This document shows, piece after piece, positions 42,365 to 55,052 of a stretch of DNA of 64,000 nt. This DNA comes from Dipteris shenzhenensis. Lineage: Eukaryota; Polypodiophyta; Polypodiopsida; Gleicheniales. The stretch is taken from the NCBI GenBank assembly GCA_047967505.1, contig CM106539.1. One strand, 5' to 3'. Every line of letters begins with the position of its first letter. Positions within the stretch are counted from its first letter, which is position 1. The notes under the pieces were generated by a model. That model made no database searches. It was not told the DNA's origin and saw only the letters and a program-made list of their open reading frames with translations. The position numbers and the translations under genes were made by a program.

Positions 42365-44535
42365 CTACGCCCTCACGTGATTGTGCGAAGAAAGCAACAT
42401 GATTTTCGTCAATCTGACAATGCAATCATTCACAAAACATTCTTTCTTATCGTTTCAACTACTTGATCGCTAGGTTTTGAGTTGATATGTAAAAGTTATC
42501 AAAGATGCATCGCAAATCAGTGCCGTGATCATGATTGAAGAAAATGGCCCGCAATGACTTGTTCAAGCCATATGCGTCGATTGTTTTGACTGGCTGGATC
42601 ACTATATTCCAATTTTAGGTAAGAACATTATGGTTGTTTCTTTTTGCTACCTGCTGTCAATAAACTGGTGGAAGAGTGTTTGGACAAGAAAATGAACACC
42701 CATGACCAGAGAGAACTTGATCTAGGACATGAGGATGGAAAAGGTTCATACTTTTATAGAATCAATAACATTTGAAGCAAAAGCATCACCCTCTACTTTC
42801 AGTCTCCACCAATTGATCACACCATCTTGCACTCTGTATTTGCATTCCTCTGGATTTAACACACTGGCATATCATGCTTTCATGTTTCCACACGGAGTAA
42901 TAAGAGGCTCAATCACATTAAGCAAACTTCTTTAGCTACATGACTCCACAAAAATTTAGATGAAGGGGAGACCCAATGCTCGCTAGTCATATCCATAAAA
43001 ACCAAGAGCGCAGGATTGTTGTTGCAAGAGTAGTCAATCCTTAGGGATGAATTCCTTTTCCTTAGGATTGCTGTCTCTCCTTTTCTTGCATTCTGTTGAA
43101 GCCCAAAGACTTCTCAGATCGGAATGATCCTACATTGCTTTTGCTCTGCATTCAACCCCGCTGGAGTCGGTTAATCTGATAGCCAACATCTTCACCATTG
43201 TGTGCCCAAGCCATTTCTCCTTTGTTTTAGAGAATACTAACATCGCTAATGTCACCCTTATTTTGCAACCAACTGATCTAAGCTACATACTCCTTTCACT
43301 TTCTGTAGGCCATTTCTTAAGTTAGAGAGCATCATCTCTTGGGTGGATGTGCATCTCTCAAGGTGTTAATAGGGTTGTCACTATACAAATTTTAGGGTGT
43401 AGGCTAAAGCTTGTGATGAAGACTTGAGACTAGTATTCATATAAATTGCTTGATGTTACTGACTCGAATGCTCTCACCAAATGTGAGACCATAGCTCGTG
43501 TTCTTTGCTCCGGTGGTAATGATTGAATGTGTGCATCTACAACTGCTTCTAGCTGCTTCATTATAAGGAGTCTTCTTTCTTTTTGTTGTTTCTCCCTCCC
43601 CAAACATTGCAAAAGTGGATTTCCATTTCCATTTCGATAGTGCCATTTCTTTTCTCACTCGACAATCTATTCCTTGTGCCTTGACCAAGATTTTCAACTT
43701 TTATCTAGCTCTCTTGCAAGCCATGACGAGATGCATCTTGCCATTGATGCCATGGAGACGAAAAATGAACCGCCACCAGAACAAAGTCCAACTAACTTGT
43801 GAGGCGAGGAAAGAATAGAAGATGATTTACTCAAGTAAAGAAGATAATGCCAAACCAAAAGAATGAGGTCACATTGAGTTGACTTTGCATGGGATAGGTT
43901 GTAGGCTAGTAGGAGGAGAATGTACTTTGCAGGGCAATAGGACGATGATGTTTTTGAAAGTGCACGGGGATGGAAAATTTTTCATCCACCATGATTTCCC
44001 CTCTTTGGTGATACATGTCAATAAAATTGGATATCCCGATTGCCATCGAGCAAGTGCAACATAACCTAAATTGCTTCAAAATACAAATAAAACAAAGGGC
44101 ACACTATCAGGTTTGATGCTGTATATTATAAAATGCAATGACCTTTGACATGCTTATGAGCCATATAGCAAGCAATTGCATGGAAAAAGAACCAATACAA
44201 AATTGTAAATAGCGTTGGATTTACTAAAAGATCTTTACACATGCACAAATTGTACATTTTCAAATACTTTCATTCTAGGGTGAATCTAGATACCAATATC
44301 ACCAATTATCAATGTTTTAAGACTACCATGTAGTACCATGTAGTAGTCCCAATAGTTTAGATTCAAAATGTTCAATCTGTTTTGATTTTCAACAAATCAA
44401 TAAAAAGTTATAGAGCGTGCCCTTGAATGGGTGTGCATATTTTAGCACAACATTAGAGGCTCCTTAAACCATACCTAATGTAGATGTGTCCTTGGGTTGA
44501 GGAAAAGCTCAGTAGTGTACTTTTGAATGATTACT
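42365..44535. other. Long stretch without a supported gene
   Basis: This may begin as the interior of the short-LTR element, but no retroelement motif follows. On the minus strand, 43430-43612 encodes 60 residues (LIMKQLEAVVDAHIQSLPPE then SHLVRAFESVTSS). The ending VRAFESV recalls the terminal helix of plant calmodulin-binding-domain proteins, a weak likeness only. No flanking exon was found. 43615-43818 is its overlapping opposite-strand frame. The rest shows nothing I recognise. Confidence 0.3.
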
Positions 44536-44800
44536 TGGTTGCACGTATGTTTAGAATAAAATTTTGATGTTTTAGAATTAATTGTTATATCCTATACTCT
44601 TCAGGATACATGCTTCACATGTGACATAGCACTTGTAATGCGTTAACGATCTCATTTCAAATCTTTATTCCATATTTTTTTGGTTTCATGTTCAAGGTTG
44701 AAATGACAACTTGCAAAGTTTTTCAAATTCCGTTGAGCAATGCATAAAGTTATGGATCAACCACCTATATACAAAAAATGCCCTGAAACTCACTAAAAAT
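44536..44800 (+). repeat. Dispersed tnp2-associated segment, copy 2
   Basis: This is a diverged counterpart of 3890-4145 (other strand). It has no recognisable tnp2 exon beside it, so it is an orphan fragment of that transposon family. Confidence 0.5.
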
Positions 44801-45028
44801 GGCTACATCCAAGCAAACATTGACCCAAGTGCTATTTTCCAGTGGCAATGTGGGGGGAAAATCTACAAAATACCTACATAATGTTGACATACAATTGCCA
44901 CATCACTTTGGTAATGGTGCCAATGTGACTTGCAAGTGGAAATGAGAAGTGAAAGACTAATAAAATAAATTTCCAGGGATTTTAGGAGGGTATTATAGGG
45001 TTGGAATCTATCAAGCACCCTAGTGTAT

Positions 45029-45790
45029 TTATAGGAAAACTTACAAGATGCTACCACATGGTAGCTAGGGAGCACTGACTATGGAGGCTTCCACTCCCTC
45101 GCCTCCTAGCCATGTAGCCTCCTCAATCTCCCAAAAGAGCCAAGGGACTGACCAAGGAGGCTTTTCACTTTTAATTTATAAAGATCCAGTAAAAGTCATA
45201 TTTATATACGGGACTAAGTCCCATCAATGCCACATGTTCTCTGCGTTCCAAATAATACTATTTGGCCGCTTATTTTTTTCAATTGCATAGGTGTGATGAT
45301 GGAGTTTGGGACATTTAGACCCCATTTTTACAATGTATCCCCATGGGCCAAACACCATCATGCCCAAATCAAATCCACCAATAGGTAACCTATCCATAGG
45401 GTTCAAGAGCCATGTGGTAAATGCAATCAATGCCGATCCACACACAGGGCCATAGCCACTAGAGAAATCACATCACAATGCATAAGAATCAAAATGCATA
45501 GTTTACCACTAATCGTAAATGCCTCCAGAGCACATGAAGGTCATCACATCCCACAATGTGTATATTTCTTCAAAGTTCACATAGTAGTCTATCACAAATC
45601 ATCATGCACAGCAACTAGAGCTTGTTTAGAATTTGCAGGGCCACCTTGGATCTAATACCATGTAGGAAAAACCACAGGATGTTGGCGCATGGTAGCCAGG
45701 AAGTGTTGAGTATGAGGGTCCCACTCCCGCACCTCTTAGCTACACATTCCCCTCAATCTCCTAAAAGAGTCCATGGGATGATTGTATTAG
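45029..45790 (-). repeat. Pair of LTR-like segments about 632 bp apart
   Basis: TATAGGAAAACTTACAAGATGC...CCACTCCC.CGCCTCCTAGC.A (from 45029) and TGTAGGAAAAACCACAGGATG...CCACTCCC.CACCTCTTAGCTA (from 45661) are diverged copies of about 130 bp. Left of the second copy, CCTTGGATCTAATACCA (45644-45660) is the complement of a degenerate primer-binding site. This points to a decayed minus-strand LTR element whose 5' LTR starts at 45661 in this view. Confidence 0.5.
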
Positions 45791-46256
45791 ATATGGCATC
45801 TCATAGTGAGAGAGGGCTTCTATGTCTGTGTGCTCACTCAAGAGAGGCTAGGTTAGGTGAACCTAGATAGGCTAGGACATGTAGGGTTTAGGGTTGTTTT
45901 GGGTGCCCAAATTGGGCCCCAACCTAGTTCGGTCAACCAACCTGTAAGGTCAGGTCAACCCATACCCGACCTTGGCACCAACCAAGGTCAAGTCCACCGT
46001 CAGGCCTGATCAAGTCAACTAACCTAGATGGTTGGTTATTGCCAGCCTACTAGGTTGGCTAGGGGCCTATAAAATCCCTCCTCCACTGTCCACTCAATGT
46101 CTCACACTTGGGCACTCTTTGGGGTATTGTTTTGCTCCACTTTATTCAACCCCTTGGCTGTGGATTGCATCCCTGATCTAGATATATAGTTGTTATTGCC
46201 TATCTACTATGTCTATCTCTCCTTTCTCACACTTTTACACATGCACCACTCTCACA
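45661..46256 (+). repeat. Probable 5' LTR region of copia element G
   Basis: The segment ends ...CACCACTCTCACA (46256) and is followed by the primer site TGGTATCATTCACC (46257-46270), so an LTR on the plus strand ends here. A TG at 45661 would make it 596 bp, but part of this stretch also looks like a minus-strand LTR, so the left limit is uncertain. GGGCCTATAAAATCCCTCC near 46069 contains a TATA-like box in a suitable position. Confidence 0.5.
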
Positions 46257-47053
46257 TGGTATCATTCACCATTATTGATGAGGGACTTGGAGAGGGCTGA
46301 ACTGATGCATTGTTGAGGAAATTGCCATGTAGAAGACACCTCAAGGGAGCTAATCATGAAGTATTTCTGTGAGCTTTGGAGTTGCAAACAAAGGGCTATC
46401 TAGGATGACACTGGTACGTGGCTATTTGATGCATTCTGCCTAGGATGACACTGGTACGTGACTATTTGATGCATTCTGCACACACAGGGTCAACCATAAG
46501 TCCTTCAGGCAATGTGGAGTATGGCCTAGATAGGACAAGGGGTTGGTAGCAAGATGGTGTGGAGTATTGTTTCGGCCCATATCCCACCCACCCTTACTAC
46601 CCATATCCCACCCACCATAACTGCCCATTCTCGCCCACCATTACTGCCCTTATCCCCCCTTACTGCTCATATCCTACCCACCCTTACTACATCACACATG
46701 GATGAAACCATCGTCTATGTCTTATCCAAGATTGTATAGATCTAAGTGAGCTTATTTTTGTTGCTAGGATCAGTTGTAGGGTATGAAGTTAGGAATATTT
46801 AAAGAGGATAAGCTCTATTGCATGAACTATGCCAATTTAAAGCTCAACATGAAGATATGGTTCATCCATAAGGTTTGTGGGAGCTTGTTCAAGGCTATGA
46901 ATGGAAGACTAAGCACCCCAAGGGCCCTATCAACTAGGATGCTAACCAGGAGGATGAGTTTCAAGAGAATCTCAAGGATTGAGAGGATTGGGACTCAAAA
47001 GCTCACTCAGCCTTCATCAAGAGAATCACAAAGGAGGTTGCTCTAGTTGTGCA
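46257..47053 (+). pseudogene. Copia element G, leader and gag N-terminus
   Basis: After the primer site and a leader, the frame at 46783-47046 shows a gag start typical of copia: YANLKLNMKIWFIHKV, then a stretch that in other frames reads as KHPKGPI and DEFQENLKD-like text, and EVALVVHESAL. It is interrupted at 47053 by element F. After F the same gag continues at 52954 (QILESASE). Several frame changes and stops show that G is old. The leader contains a 40-bp tandem duplication at 46400-46479. Confidence 0.65.
46400..46479 (+). repeat. Tandem duplication, 2 x 40 bp
   Basis: CTAGGATGACACTGGTACGT...GATGCATTCTGC occurs twice in a row (46400-46439 and 46440-46479) with a single visible difference (GGCTATTT versus GACTATTT). 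Confidence 0.85.
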
Positions 47054-47222
47054 TGAGAGTGCTCTCAACGGAAGCAAGAACGGAAGAAGGAGAGAGAGAG
47101 AGAGAGAGCCACAAGTTTTGGTGGGTGCAGAACCACCCTAATCTTCTTTTTCATTCATTTATATATGTGTTTGAGTATTGTACATAACTGGGGTGAAGGC
47201 ACAGTGACCTTTAACCCCCACA
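47054..47222 (-). repeat. 3' LTR of element F
   Basis: This is the 169-bp terminal repeat, TG...CA. It includes a (GA)n run (47090-47107) followed by GCCACAAGTTTTGG, and TTCATTTATATATGTG near 47153. It is identical to 52780-52948 as read. Confidence 0.95.
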
Positions 47223-47277
47223 ACCTCCCACTTAAAGGACACAATGTGTCTTTAAGGGAGAACAACCAGTGAGCATA

Positions 47278-50200
47278 CTATCCAATGCCCATCAATACAC
47301 GACAATACTCAAACCGCTGACTAGGTAGACTCTTCGTCAGCATATCTGCAGGGTTATCATCTGTATGAACCTTGACAAGCTCTATGCGCTTGTCCTCAAG
47401 TACCTCCCTGATGAAATGGTACCTGACCTCAATGTGTTTGGTCTTTGCATGAAAGACCGGATTCCATGCTAGCTGAATAGCACTCATGGAATCACTATGC
47501 AATGTCGGTACACCTGTATGAATCCCCAAATCTCCCACTAGACGATCAAGCCATATAGCCTCCTTGCAACCCTCTGTGGCTGCAACATACTCAGCCTCTT
47601 GGTAGACAAAGCAACGCACTTCTGTGCGCGAGACATCCACGACACGGCACCACCTGCAAAGGTGAACACATAACCAGAAGTGGATCTCCTACTATCCACA
47701 TGCCCTGCATAGTCTGAATCTGTGTACCCAAGTACACACATGTCTCCTTTACCAAAGCAAATGCACATCTCCTTGGTACCCTTCATGTACCTCATGATGC
47801 ACTTAACTGCCTCCCAATGCCTTTTTCCTGGATTAGCCATATACCGGCTAACAACTCCCACTGCAAATGCAATGTCTGGTCTAGTAGCTATCATAGCATA
47901 CATAAGACTCCCAACTGCTGATGCATAAGGAACCTTGGCCATCATGGCCCTCTCCTCATCTAATTTGGGACTATCTGTATGACTCAGTTTCACATATGGA
48001 GGCAATGGAGTACTCACTGCCTTCCCCCCCTCCATATTGAAACGTTGCAATACTTTTGTAACATACTCTTTTTGTGAAAGCCAAAGGAGTTTCCTACTCC
48101 GATCACACGTGATGCGCATACCAAGAATATGACCTGCAAATCCCAAATCCTTCATATCAAAGGCCTCATGCAACTTGGCCTTTAATGCATCTAGCTAGTA
48201 AGTATTCTTGCTAGCCAATAGCATATCATCCACATATAGTGTCAAGATTATCAGGCTATTATCCTTAGCCCTTTTAGTGTAGAGGCAGTGATCAATTTCA
48301 CTCCTTCTAAAACCCTGGGACCGAATGAAAGCATCAAACTTTTGATACCATTCTCTAGGTGCTTGCTTAAGACCATAGAGACTCTTCTTTAGCTTGCAAA
48401 CTAAATGCTCTTTGCCCTTTTCTTCAAAGCCTTCCGGCTGCACCATGTAAATTTCCTCATGCAAATCCCCATGCAAGAAAGCTGTCTTGACATCCATCTG
48501 CATAAGCTCCATATCCTCTGATGCCACTAGTCCAAGCATGCATCTAAGTGTGGTCATCTTCACAGCCGGAGAGAATATCTCATCAAAGTCCACACCCTTC
48601 TCTTGCTTGAACCCTTTAGCAACCAAACGGGCCTTGTACCTAGGCACATCATCACCTGTGACCTTCATCTTGTAGACCCATTTACATGGCAATGCTTTCT
48701 TTCCATGTGGCAAAGAAACCAAGTCCCAAGTCTTATTCTTCATAAGTGAACTCATCTCTGATTGCATAGCATACTCCCACTTGCGTTTATCCTCACGCAT
48801 CATAGCCTCTCTGTAGCAAGAAGGCTCCCCGCAATCAGTAAGCATCACATAGTCTACCCCTGGAACAAACCTATCAGGCGGTCTAGACACTCTAGATGAT
48901 CTTCTCAAGGGCATTTCAGCTTGCTGTCCCACTTGCATATCAGCCACATTTGGCTCATCATTTCCACCAATAGATGATCCATCATCTACCCTTGATTGTA
49001 TACCTGTGGGAGTACTTGGTGGCACCATTTCTTGCACATTTGGTGCATGGACAGCTTGCTGTCTATTAACATATGCAGGTGGATTCACATCCTCGAAAGT
49101 GATTCTCCTCATTTCCACATCCCTCATGGGTGCCTTATGCATCTTCTTCTCATTGAAGACCACATCATGGCTGCGTATGATCTTCTTTGCTTCTGGATCC
49201 CAGAGACGATAGCCCATCTCTCCACTTTCACCATAACCCAAAAAGATGCATTTCCTAGACTTAGGATCTAGCTTCTTTCGAAGCTCTTTTGGCACATGTG
49301 CATATGCCTCACACCCAAATATACGCACATGAGAGTAAGAGGGCTTCTTGCCACTCCATGCCTCTTCAGGAATACCACCATCCAAACTCTTACTAGGTGA
49401 TCTATTGATCACATGCACTGCAGTCTTCATTGCCTCAGCCCAAAAACCACCAGAAAGACTTGCATTGGAAAGCATGCATTGCAACCTTTCTTGAATGGTA
49501 CGATTCATCTTTTCTGCAACTGGATTTTGCTCTGGAGTACGAGGGGATGTAAGCTCCCTCTTAATCCCACGAGTATCACAGAAATGCTGAAAGTCATGAG
49601 AGAGATACTCTCCACCATTGTCAGTCCGTAGGCATTTAAGCATTCTACCTGACTGATTCTCAACCAAGGCCAGCCATTTCTGAAATACCTGAAACACATC
49701 ACTCTTTCGAGCTATAGCATAAGCCCACACTTTCCTAGTTGCATCATCAATGAATGTCACATAGTATTCAGCCCCGCCTAATGACCGTGTAGGCATGGGA
49801 CCACATACGTCTGAATGCACCAAATCAAGCATTTCAAACTCTTTCTTTCCCTTTCTTTTATGGGCTGATTTAGTCTACTTCCCATAGAGACAATGCTCAC
49901 AAAATTCAAAATCAGAGAAACTCAAATGCAGTACATAATCCAAACGGCATAAGAGTTTCATTCCATTCTGGCTCATGTGCCCCAACCTGCAATGCCACAA
50001 AGAAGTGCTTGGCTACTCGGTTATTGCAACAACATGATCAAATACCCCTGATACATGTAAGGGATACAAAGTCCCACACTTGGCACCCCTGGCCAAAAGC
50101 ATAGAGCCCTTCTGAATTTTCCAACTCTAAAAGCCAAAAGTGGTGTGAAAACCAGCATCATCTAGCTGACCCACTGAAATAAGACTCTTGGTTAGCTTAG

Positions 50201-51341
50201 GCACATGTCTCACATGTTTCAAAACAAACGCAGACCCATTTGCAAAAGAAAACTTTATGTCACCTGCTCCCACTATGTCACATGCATAGTCATTTCCAAG
50301 ATGCACACAACCTGTCTTTCCACTGTCATACGTGGAGAACCATTCCCTATGGGGAGTAACATGGAATGAAGCACCAGAATCCAAAATCCAATCCTAGGAA
50401 TATGCATCATCTGAAGTGGTAAGCAACTCTGCAGATAAACTAGACATAAAGAGAACATCATTGTCACTATCATGTGTGACTGCATTGATCTCCTCGATCT
50501 TCACTTTTCCTTTATCCTCCCTTGGACTCTCTTCCTTTTGATTTGCACCCCAATTTGCATTCTTTTTCTTATCCCTTTGCTCTCTTTTTAGCTTGTAGCA
50601 ATCCTTTTTCATATGGCCCTTCTTGCCACAGTGGTAACACTCAATGTTCCGTGCCCTAGATTTGCTACGTGACTTCCCTCTTTCTTGGGACTTCCCCCTG
50701 AACTGTGATCTACCCCTTTGCACATTTAAGGCTGCATCCTGCTTGTTGCCATCCATAGACTTCCGTCTAATCTCCTCGGCCAACAAGCTACCCACAACAT
50801 CATCAAATTTCAGTACTCCACCAGGTGCAGAGTTACTGACAGCTGTACGGAAGGTATCCCATGAGGATGGCAATGAACATAAGAGAAATATTGCCTTAGT
50901 CTCTGCATCAAAATTCATTTTCTGAGCCTGAAGCTGGCTGAAAATAATATTGAATTCATTCAAATGGAAAGCAATGGAGATCCCTTCCTTCATCTACAGC
51001 TCAAACAACCTCTTCATGAGGTAAACTTTATTAGAGGCAGTTTCCTTCTCATAAGTGGCACACAGTTTCTTCCACAAATCTTCCGTAGTCTGCTCATTTA
51101 CTACTGTGAAATAAACTGACTCTGCAAGATGAAGTCTAATAGTAGACTTTGCTAATGCATCCAACTCATTCCAATCATCCTCAGACATATCCGCAGGCTT
51201 AGCTTCAATACCTGCCAAGGGTTTAATCTGCTTCTTTTGAATAAGCACATCCCTTATCTGTTCTTTCCACAAAGAAAAGTTTGTCCCATCAAACTTTTTA
51301 ATGCTGAAAAACTCCTTTTCAGACGTGGAAGAGGATGCCAT
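47278..51341 (-). pseudogene. Copia gag-pol polyprotein of F, interrupted by six TAG stops and one frameshift
   Basis: The start is ATG 51341 (MASSSTSEKEFFSIKKFDG). Gag has KFDGTNFSLWKEQ and a zinc knuckle CYHCGKKGHMKKDC (near 50620). Protease has WILDSGASFHVT (near 50370). Integrase has LWHCRLGHMS, CEHCLYGK, then VHSDVCGPM, LRTDNGGEYLS and NPVAEKMNRTI, giving a D,D,E set. Reverse transcriptase has DVKTAFLHGDLHEEIYM and YVDDMLLAS. RNase H has EAEYVAATEGCKEAIW and HAKTKHIEVRYHFIRE. In-frame TAG codons occur at 50994, 50394, 50127, 50013, 49875 and 48195 (lowest coordinate of each codon). All are in one frame and all sit where glutamine fits (for instance after CEHCLYGK). A one-base loss near 47600 shifts the RNase H frame. 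There are no other disruptions over about 4 kb. The final stop is at 47278. Confidence 0.9.
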
Positions 51342-52779
51342 GATGCAAATGAAACAAAATCCCAAATGCTAGTCCCTGCAAGAGAGAATCACACCAAATA
51401 CCAGGTGCACCCAAATGTGTATGCCACAATAGAGTGAAATATCACCAAAACTCAAAGCTCAAAGCATCAAAAGATGCATCTGACTCATGTGCATATACTA
51501 TGCATCCATATGAGCAAATCTGGCCCAAAAGAAAATGCCAATAAGTGCCAAATGACTCAAGCATAAACACCGTCCACTGGCATATGCATCAATAATATCT
51601 CATCCAAGAGAGCATAGCACTATCAGTGCATCACCAGCAATGTGTCAAAGCTGTCCCTCAGCATAAAATAGCATCCATGTGCAAAGCGTCCATAAAAAAT
51701 AGCATCCCACAAGGCAATTTGGGCCTATCAGCGCATCCAACAAGGACCGCAATGCATCCAAATGGCCTATAAATCATCCATTGCAACCCAATGCATACCA
51801 CGAATGAGCACACACTGCTCAAACTGCAACCAAAGTGATCTGCATAAGGTATGCTCAAGAAATCATAGTCCCACGGTAATGAGCGCTATTGAAAATAGAA
51901 CCTGAGATGCCTCAAAACATGGATGCCATTGCATAATCGGAATCAGCAAGAAAATCTACAAATATCTCTCTTCTGCCAGAACTCCAAAATCCCAACCGAT
52001 GAGTGAGAAATGGAAGTCAACACTTATCCACTGCCATGTGGCATAAATCTAAGGTTTCAAAACCTTAGAATGAAAAATGCATAACAGAGAGACGAAATCG
52101 AATACACAGAGATCTATAACTCTGAAAATCCTCCACCGAATTGCGCAAGAACTGACAGGTAGGGGTTTTTGGGCGTCCGGAATGCAATGGGACAGACGGT
52201 TTTGGAAACCGTGGTCTCAATCACTGGGTCCAACACACGGACTGAAAAACGTTTTTGGAAACAGAGCTATCTGTAAACTCCACCGGAGTGCGAATGATGA
52301 GCAACATAGAAGTTTTAGGACCTCTGAGTCCACCGGAACTGACAGATCTGCGAATGGTTGCTCCAAACTTGAGTTCCAACACCCGGGCAAAAAACGCAGG
52401 AACTGACACAGTGAGTCAAAAATCCAATGAAATGATCCCAGATTTAAGAATGAAGGTGTTTCCAAGCTCCTGAAGTAATGTGGACACCAAAAGCAAGCAA
52501 TAGTTGCCTCTACAAGTCAATATGGAGTCTCTGTCATCGAACGGAACAGGGAAAAGCTCAAAAAACGACTTTTTCTTTGAAAGCTCTTAACAGGCTCTCA
52601 AAACCACTTCACAAAGCCAAAGTGACTTTTCCAAAGGTTCCTCCAAGGTCTCTGCACACTCGGATGCAAGTAAAGTCACCCACAAAGCTTCCCACAAAGC
52701 TTCTCCTTCCTCCCACAGAGCTACTGAGCTTCAAGCATTCACGCACGCTTAGCTAGATCACCCGGGCTCTGATACCAGT
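51342..52779 (-). other. 5' leader and primer-binding site of F
   Basis: This is untranslated leader between the 5' LTR and gag, about 1.4 kb and long for copia. The primer-binding site is at 52761-52777. Short frames on both strands show no motif. 51450-51880 is rich in AAATGCATC/GCATCCA-type words. Confidence 0.6.
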
Positions 52780-52948
52780 TGAGAGTGCTCTCAACGGAAG
52801 CAAGAACGGAAGAAGGAGAGAGAGAGAGAGAGAGCCACAAGTTTTGGTGGGTGCAGAACCACCCTAATCTTCTTTTTCATTCATTTATATATGTGTTTGA
52901 GTATTGTACATAACTGGGGTGAAGGCACAGTGACCTTTAACCCCCACA
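52780..52948 (-). repeat. 5' LTR of element F
   Basis: This 169-bp repeat matches 47054-47222 base for base as read, including the length of the GA run. In the minus-strand sense it would carry promoter and transcript start. The target duplication GTGCA follows at 52949. Confidence 0.95.
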
Positions 52949-52953
52949 GTGCA

Positions 52954-53390
52954 AATCCTAGAGAGCGCATCGGAGATATAATCTAAGCTATAGGACCTCT
53001 ATGCTAGGGATTTGATGATGCAAGCTACCACCTTGCAAGGATATTTGTACCTCAAGTTCCCCAAAGGGATTTCCATGCAACCATTCCTCATGAAGGCATC
53101 TCCATGATCAATTGTAGGCCATGTATGTGAACCTCATGACTAGTCAGCTGGCATCGCTCATTTCACCAAGCTTCCTCCATTTTACGACATGATTTCCTAA
53201 GCGTTGAGGTGCCCAAGTCACCACAAGTCACATACACTTTGATGATCTATGTTCCCTTCTTCTTGAGGAGGAATCACTTCTAGTCTCTTAAGGAAAGATC
53301 AAGATCATTCCACATGGCACTCCAGGTGGAGATGAAGCACTTTCAAAAATGCATAAGAAAAATTCAGCAAAATAAATCAACTATTGGCTT
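52954..53390 (+). pseudogene. Copia element G, continuation of gag after F
   Basis: The gag frame of G resumes with QILESASE, SKL..DLYARDLMMQATTLQG and LKFPKGISMQPFLMKAS. It has two stops (TAA, TAG) close together near 52980-52995 and more further on. Coding likeness fades by 53250, and the region gives way to the gypsy fragment near 53390. No protease or pol of G is present. Confidence 0.6.
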
Positions 53391-55052
53391 AGACATGCAG
53401 CTCCCATATGCAAGCTCCTATGGGGGGTCATGAGACTATCGAAAATTGACACATACGTTTGTGTGATATGCTTTGAGTGCATTTCTATCCTACATCAAAG
53501 CTGTGAAGTCCAAATCTTCTACAAACCTAGCAACATCTTCATGGGGTAGTCCCATGAATTTGGGAAAATCATGAGCCATCCCTGACTTGCGATTTCACCC
53601 TCGCCTAAAGATCTTTTCCTGTTACCACACAGCCAAGGATATGGCTCCAAAACAATGATAGAGGAAATCGGGGGATAGTGGGTGACCTCCATAGCAGTGG
53701 GTGACCTCTATAGCAGTCTATTTCTAAAAGCCCATCGACAAAACCCTAGAGCCCTGCCATGTAACACAACCAAACCGAAAACAATAGTGATGCGTTTTCA
53801 GACTGTGTCATCTTTTTAGTTCTAAGTGATAGACTTCCTCACGTAAATGATCATCAACTTGGACAATCTGCACTACTTTATCAGGCACTCTTTAAAAAAA
53901 AACCAATCATGCTCTATATGCAATGATAACACCACCGTAAAAGAAATCCAACACATCTTATATGGGTTACATCAGAAGCAAGGACCAATAAAAGGATCAT
54001 GTTCAGCACAAGGTTCTCTCCCCATGAAAATACTCAGTTTTCTTCAGCATGGCTTGTTACTACCGATAGCTTTAGCATGCCAGGCTTCCTTTGAGTAGCC
54101 ACCATACAAAGATAGTTGCATATACGACTATGGAGGGACAGATACTTATCCACATCATTCGATCACACATCAATGTCACACACATATGAAGAAAGAGCTT
54201 GGGGATCAGACATCTAGGGCATGGCCAGCAACCTGACCTTCACAACAAGATCTGATGGCCCACTTGGACATGAGTATGTTCTTCCTTTGGCCCTCGATAC
54301 AGATGACACCCTCCATGTAAAGGGAGCCTTGACTCAATTAACAAGTATGATTTTCTTCAATTCTCTAATTTCCCATGCCCAAATTGCAACCTTGCAAGCC
54401 CATGACTTGTGTCTTTTAGGTGCACAATAAGAGCATCTTAGATTTTTTATTTTTATTTTGCAAAGAAAGGAACCTTCTCTTAATGCGTGAAAGACTAGGA
54501 ACATCTTAGTTAATACCTATCTTCACCAAATCTCAGCTTTTAAGAATACAAAATCCAAGCATTCTTCATCATCCACAACGCAATCAAACTCTGATTTTGA
54601 AGCAGCATAGGAGACACCTTCAGAATTTCATATACCTAGTGGAAATTCAAGTCTCTAACTCAGGTAAAGGTAGCAACACTTCAGCGTAGCCACACTACGT
54701 CAATATCCCTCACAAACACCTCTATTGAGTGGACCACCTGTTCGATGCAACCTGCAGTTCATCCACAATACATACAAGAAACAATAGCATCGTGGCGCAA
54801 TGTGGGGACACCATACGTTCTTATTCCAAGACTAGCAGCCTCTTCACATCGACATAGATTGACATTTCATGGATCTTGGCATGAACATCCATTTTTGCCT
54901 TCAGAATCGCCCAGTCTCCAACTCTCTAAGGCCATATGATTTCGATCAAAGAAAGTAGAAGAGAAGATCCACACAACAAGGATGCAAATGGACTAGCCAA
55001 GGGAGAAGCGCATTCCATGCCGCCTCCTTTTTCTTTGCCTTGCAAAACTTCA
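53390..55052 (-). mobile_element. Gypsy-type LTR plus gag leader, copy 1
   Basis: This is homologous over its whole length to 60400-62049. Reading leftwards, an LTR of about 1,129 bp runs from TGAAGTTTTGCAAGGC (55052) to ...TGTTATCA (53924). A primer-site-like sequence follows (complement of GCTCTATATGCAA), then leader and the gag N-terminal coding block (MGLPHEDAA/FVEDLEF equivalent near 53520-53570), decayed. It is cut at about 53390. With copy 2 it forms an LTR-internal-LTR-internal order on the minus strand. Confidence 0.65.

Larger units (their letters stand above)
47054..52948 (-). mobile_element. Copia element F, structurally complete (TSD GTGCA)
   Basis: This is a 5,895-bp Ty1/copia element on the minus strand. 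LTRs lie at 47054-47222 and 52780-52948, each 169 bp, and read as identical. A 5-bp target duplication GTGCA lies at 47049-47053 and 52949-52953. The primer-binding site TGGTATCAGAGCCCGGG (minus strand) lies at 52761-52777. The polypurine tract AAGTGGGAGGT lies beside the 3' LTR at about 47223-47233. The element encodes a single gag-pol frame with gag, protease, integrase, reverse transcriptase and RNase H in the copia order. It is inserted in the gag of older element G. Identical LTRs imply a very recent insertion. Confidence 0.95.

Noticed and set aside
43430-43612. Calmodulin-binding-domain gene exon
   Set aside because: The likeness is limited to a few residues (VRAFESV), with no basic domain and no further exon. 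It is left as a note in the gap entry.
47278-51341. Alternative genetic code with TAG read as glutamine
   Set aside because: Other genes here show TGA and frameshift damage as well, the window otherwise looks like ordinary land-plant nuclear DNA, and CHG deamination explains CAG to TAG. It is kept only as a testable alternative.
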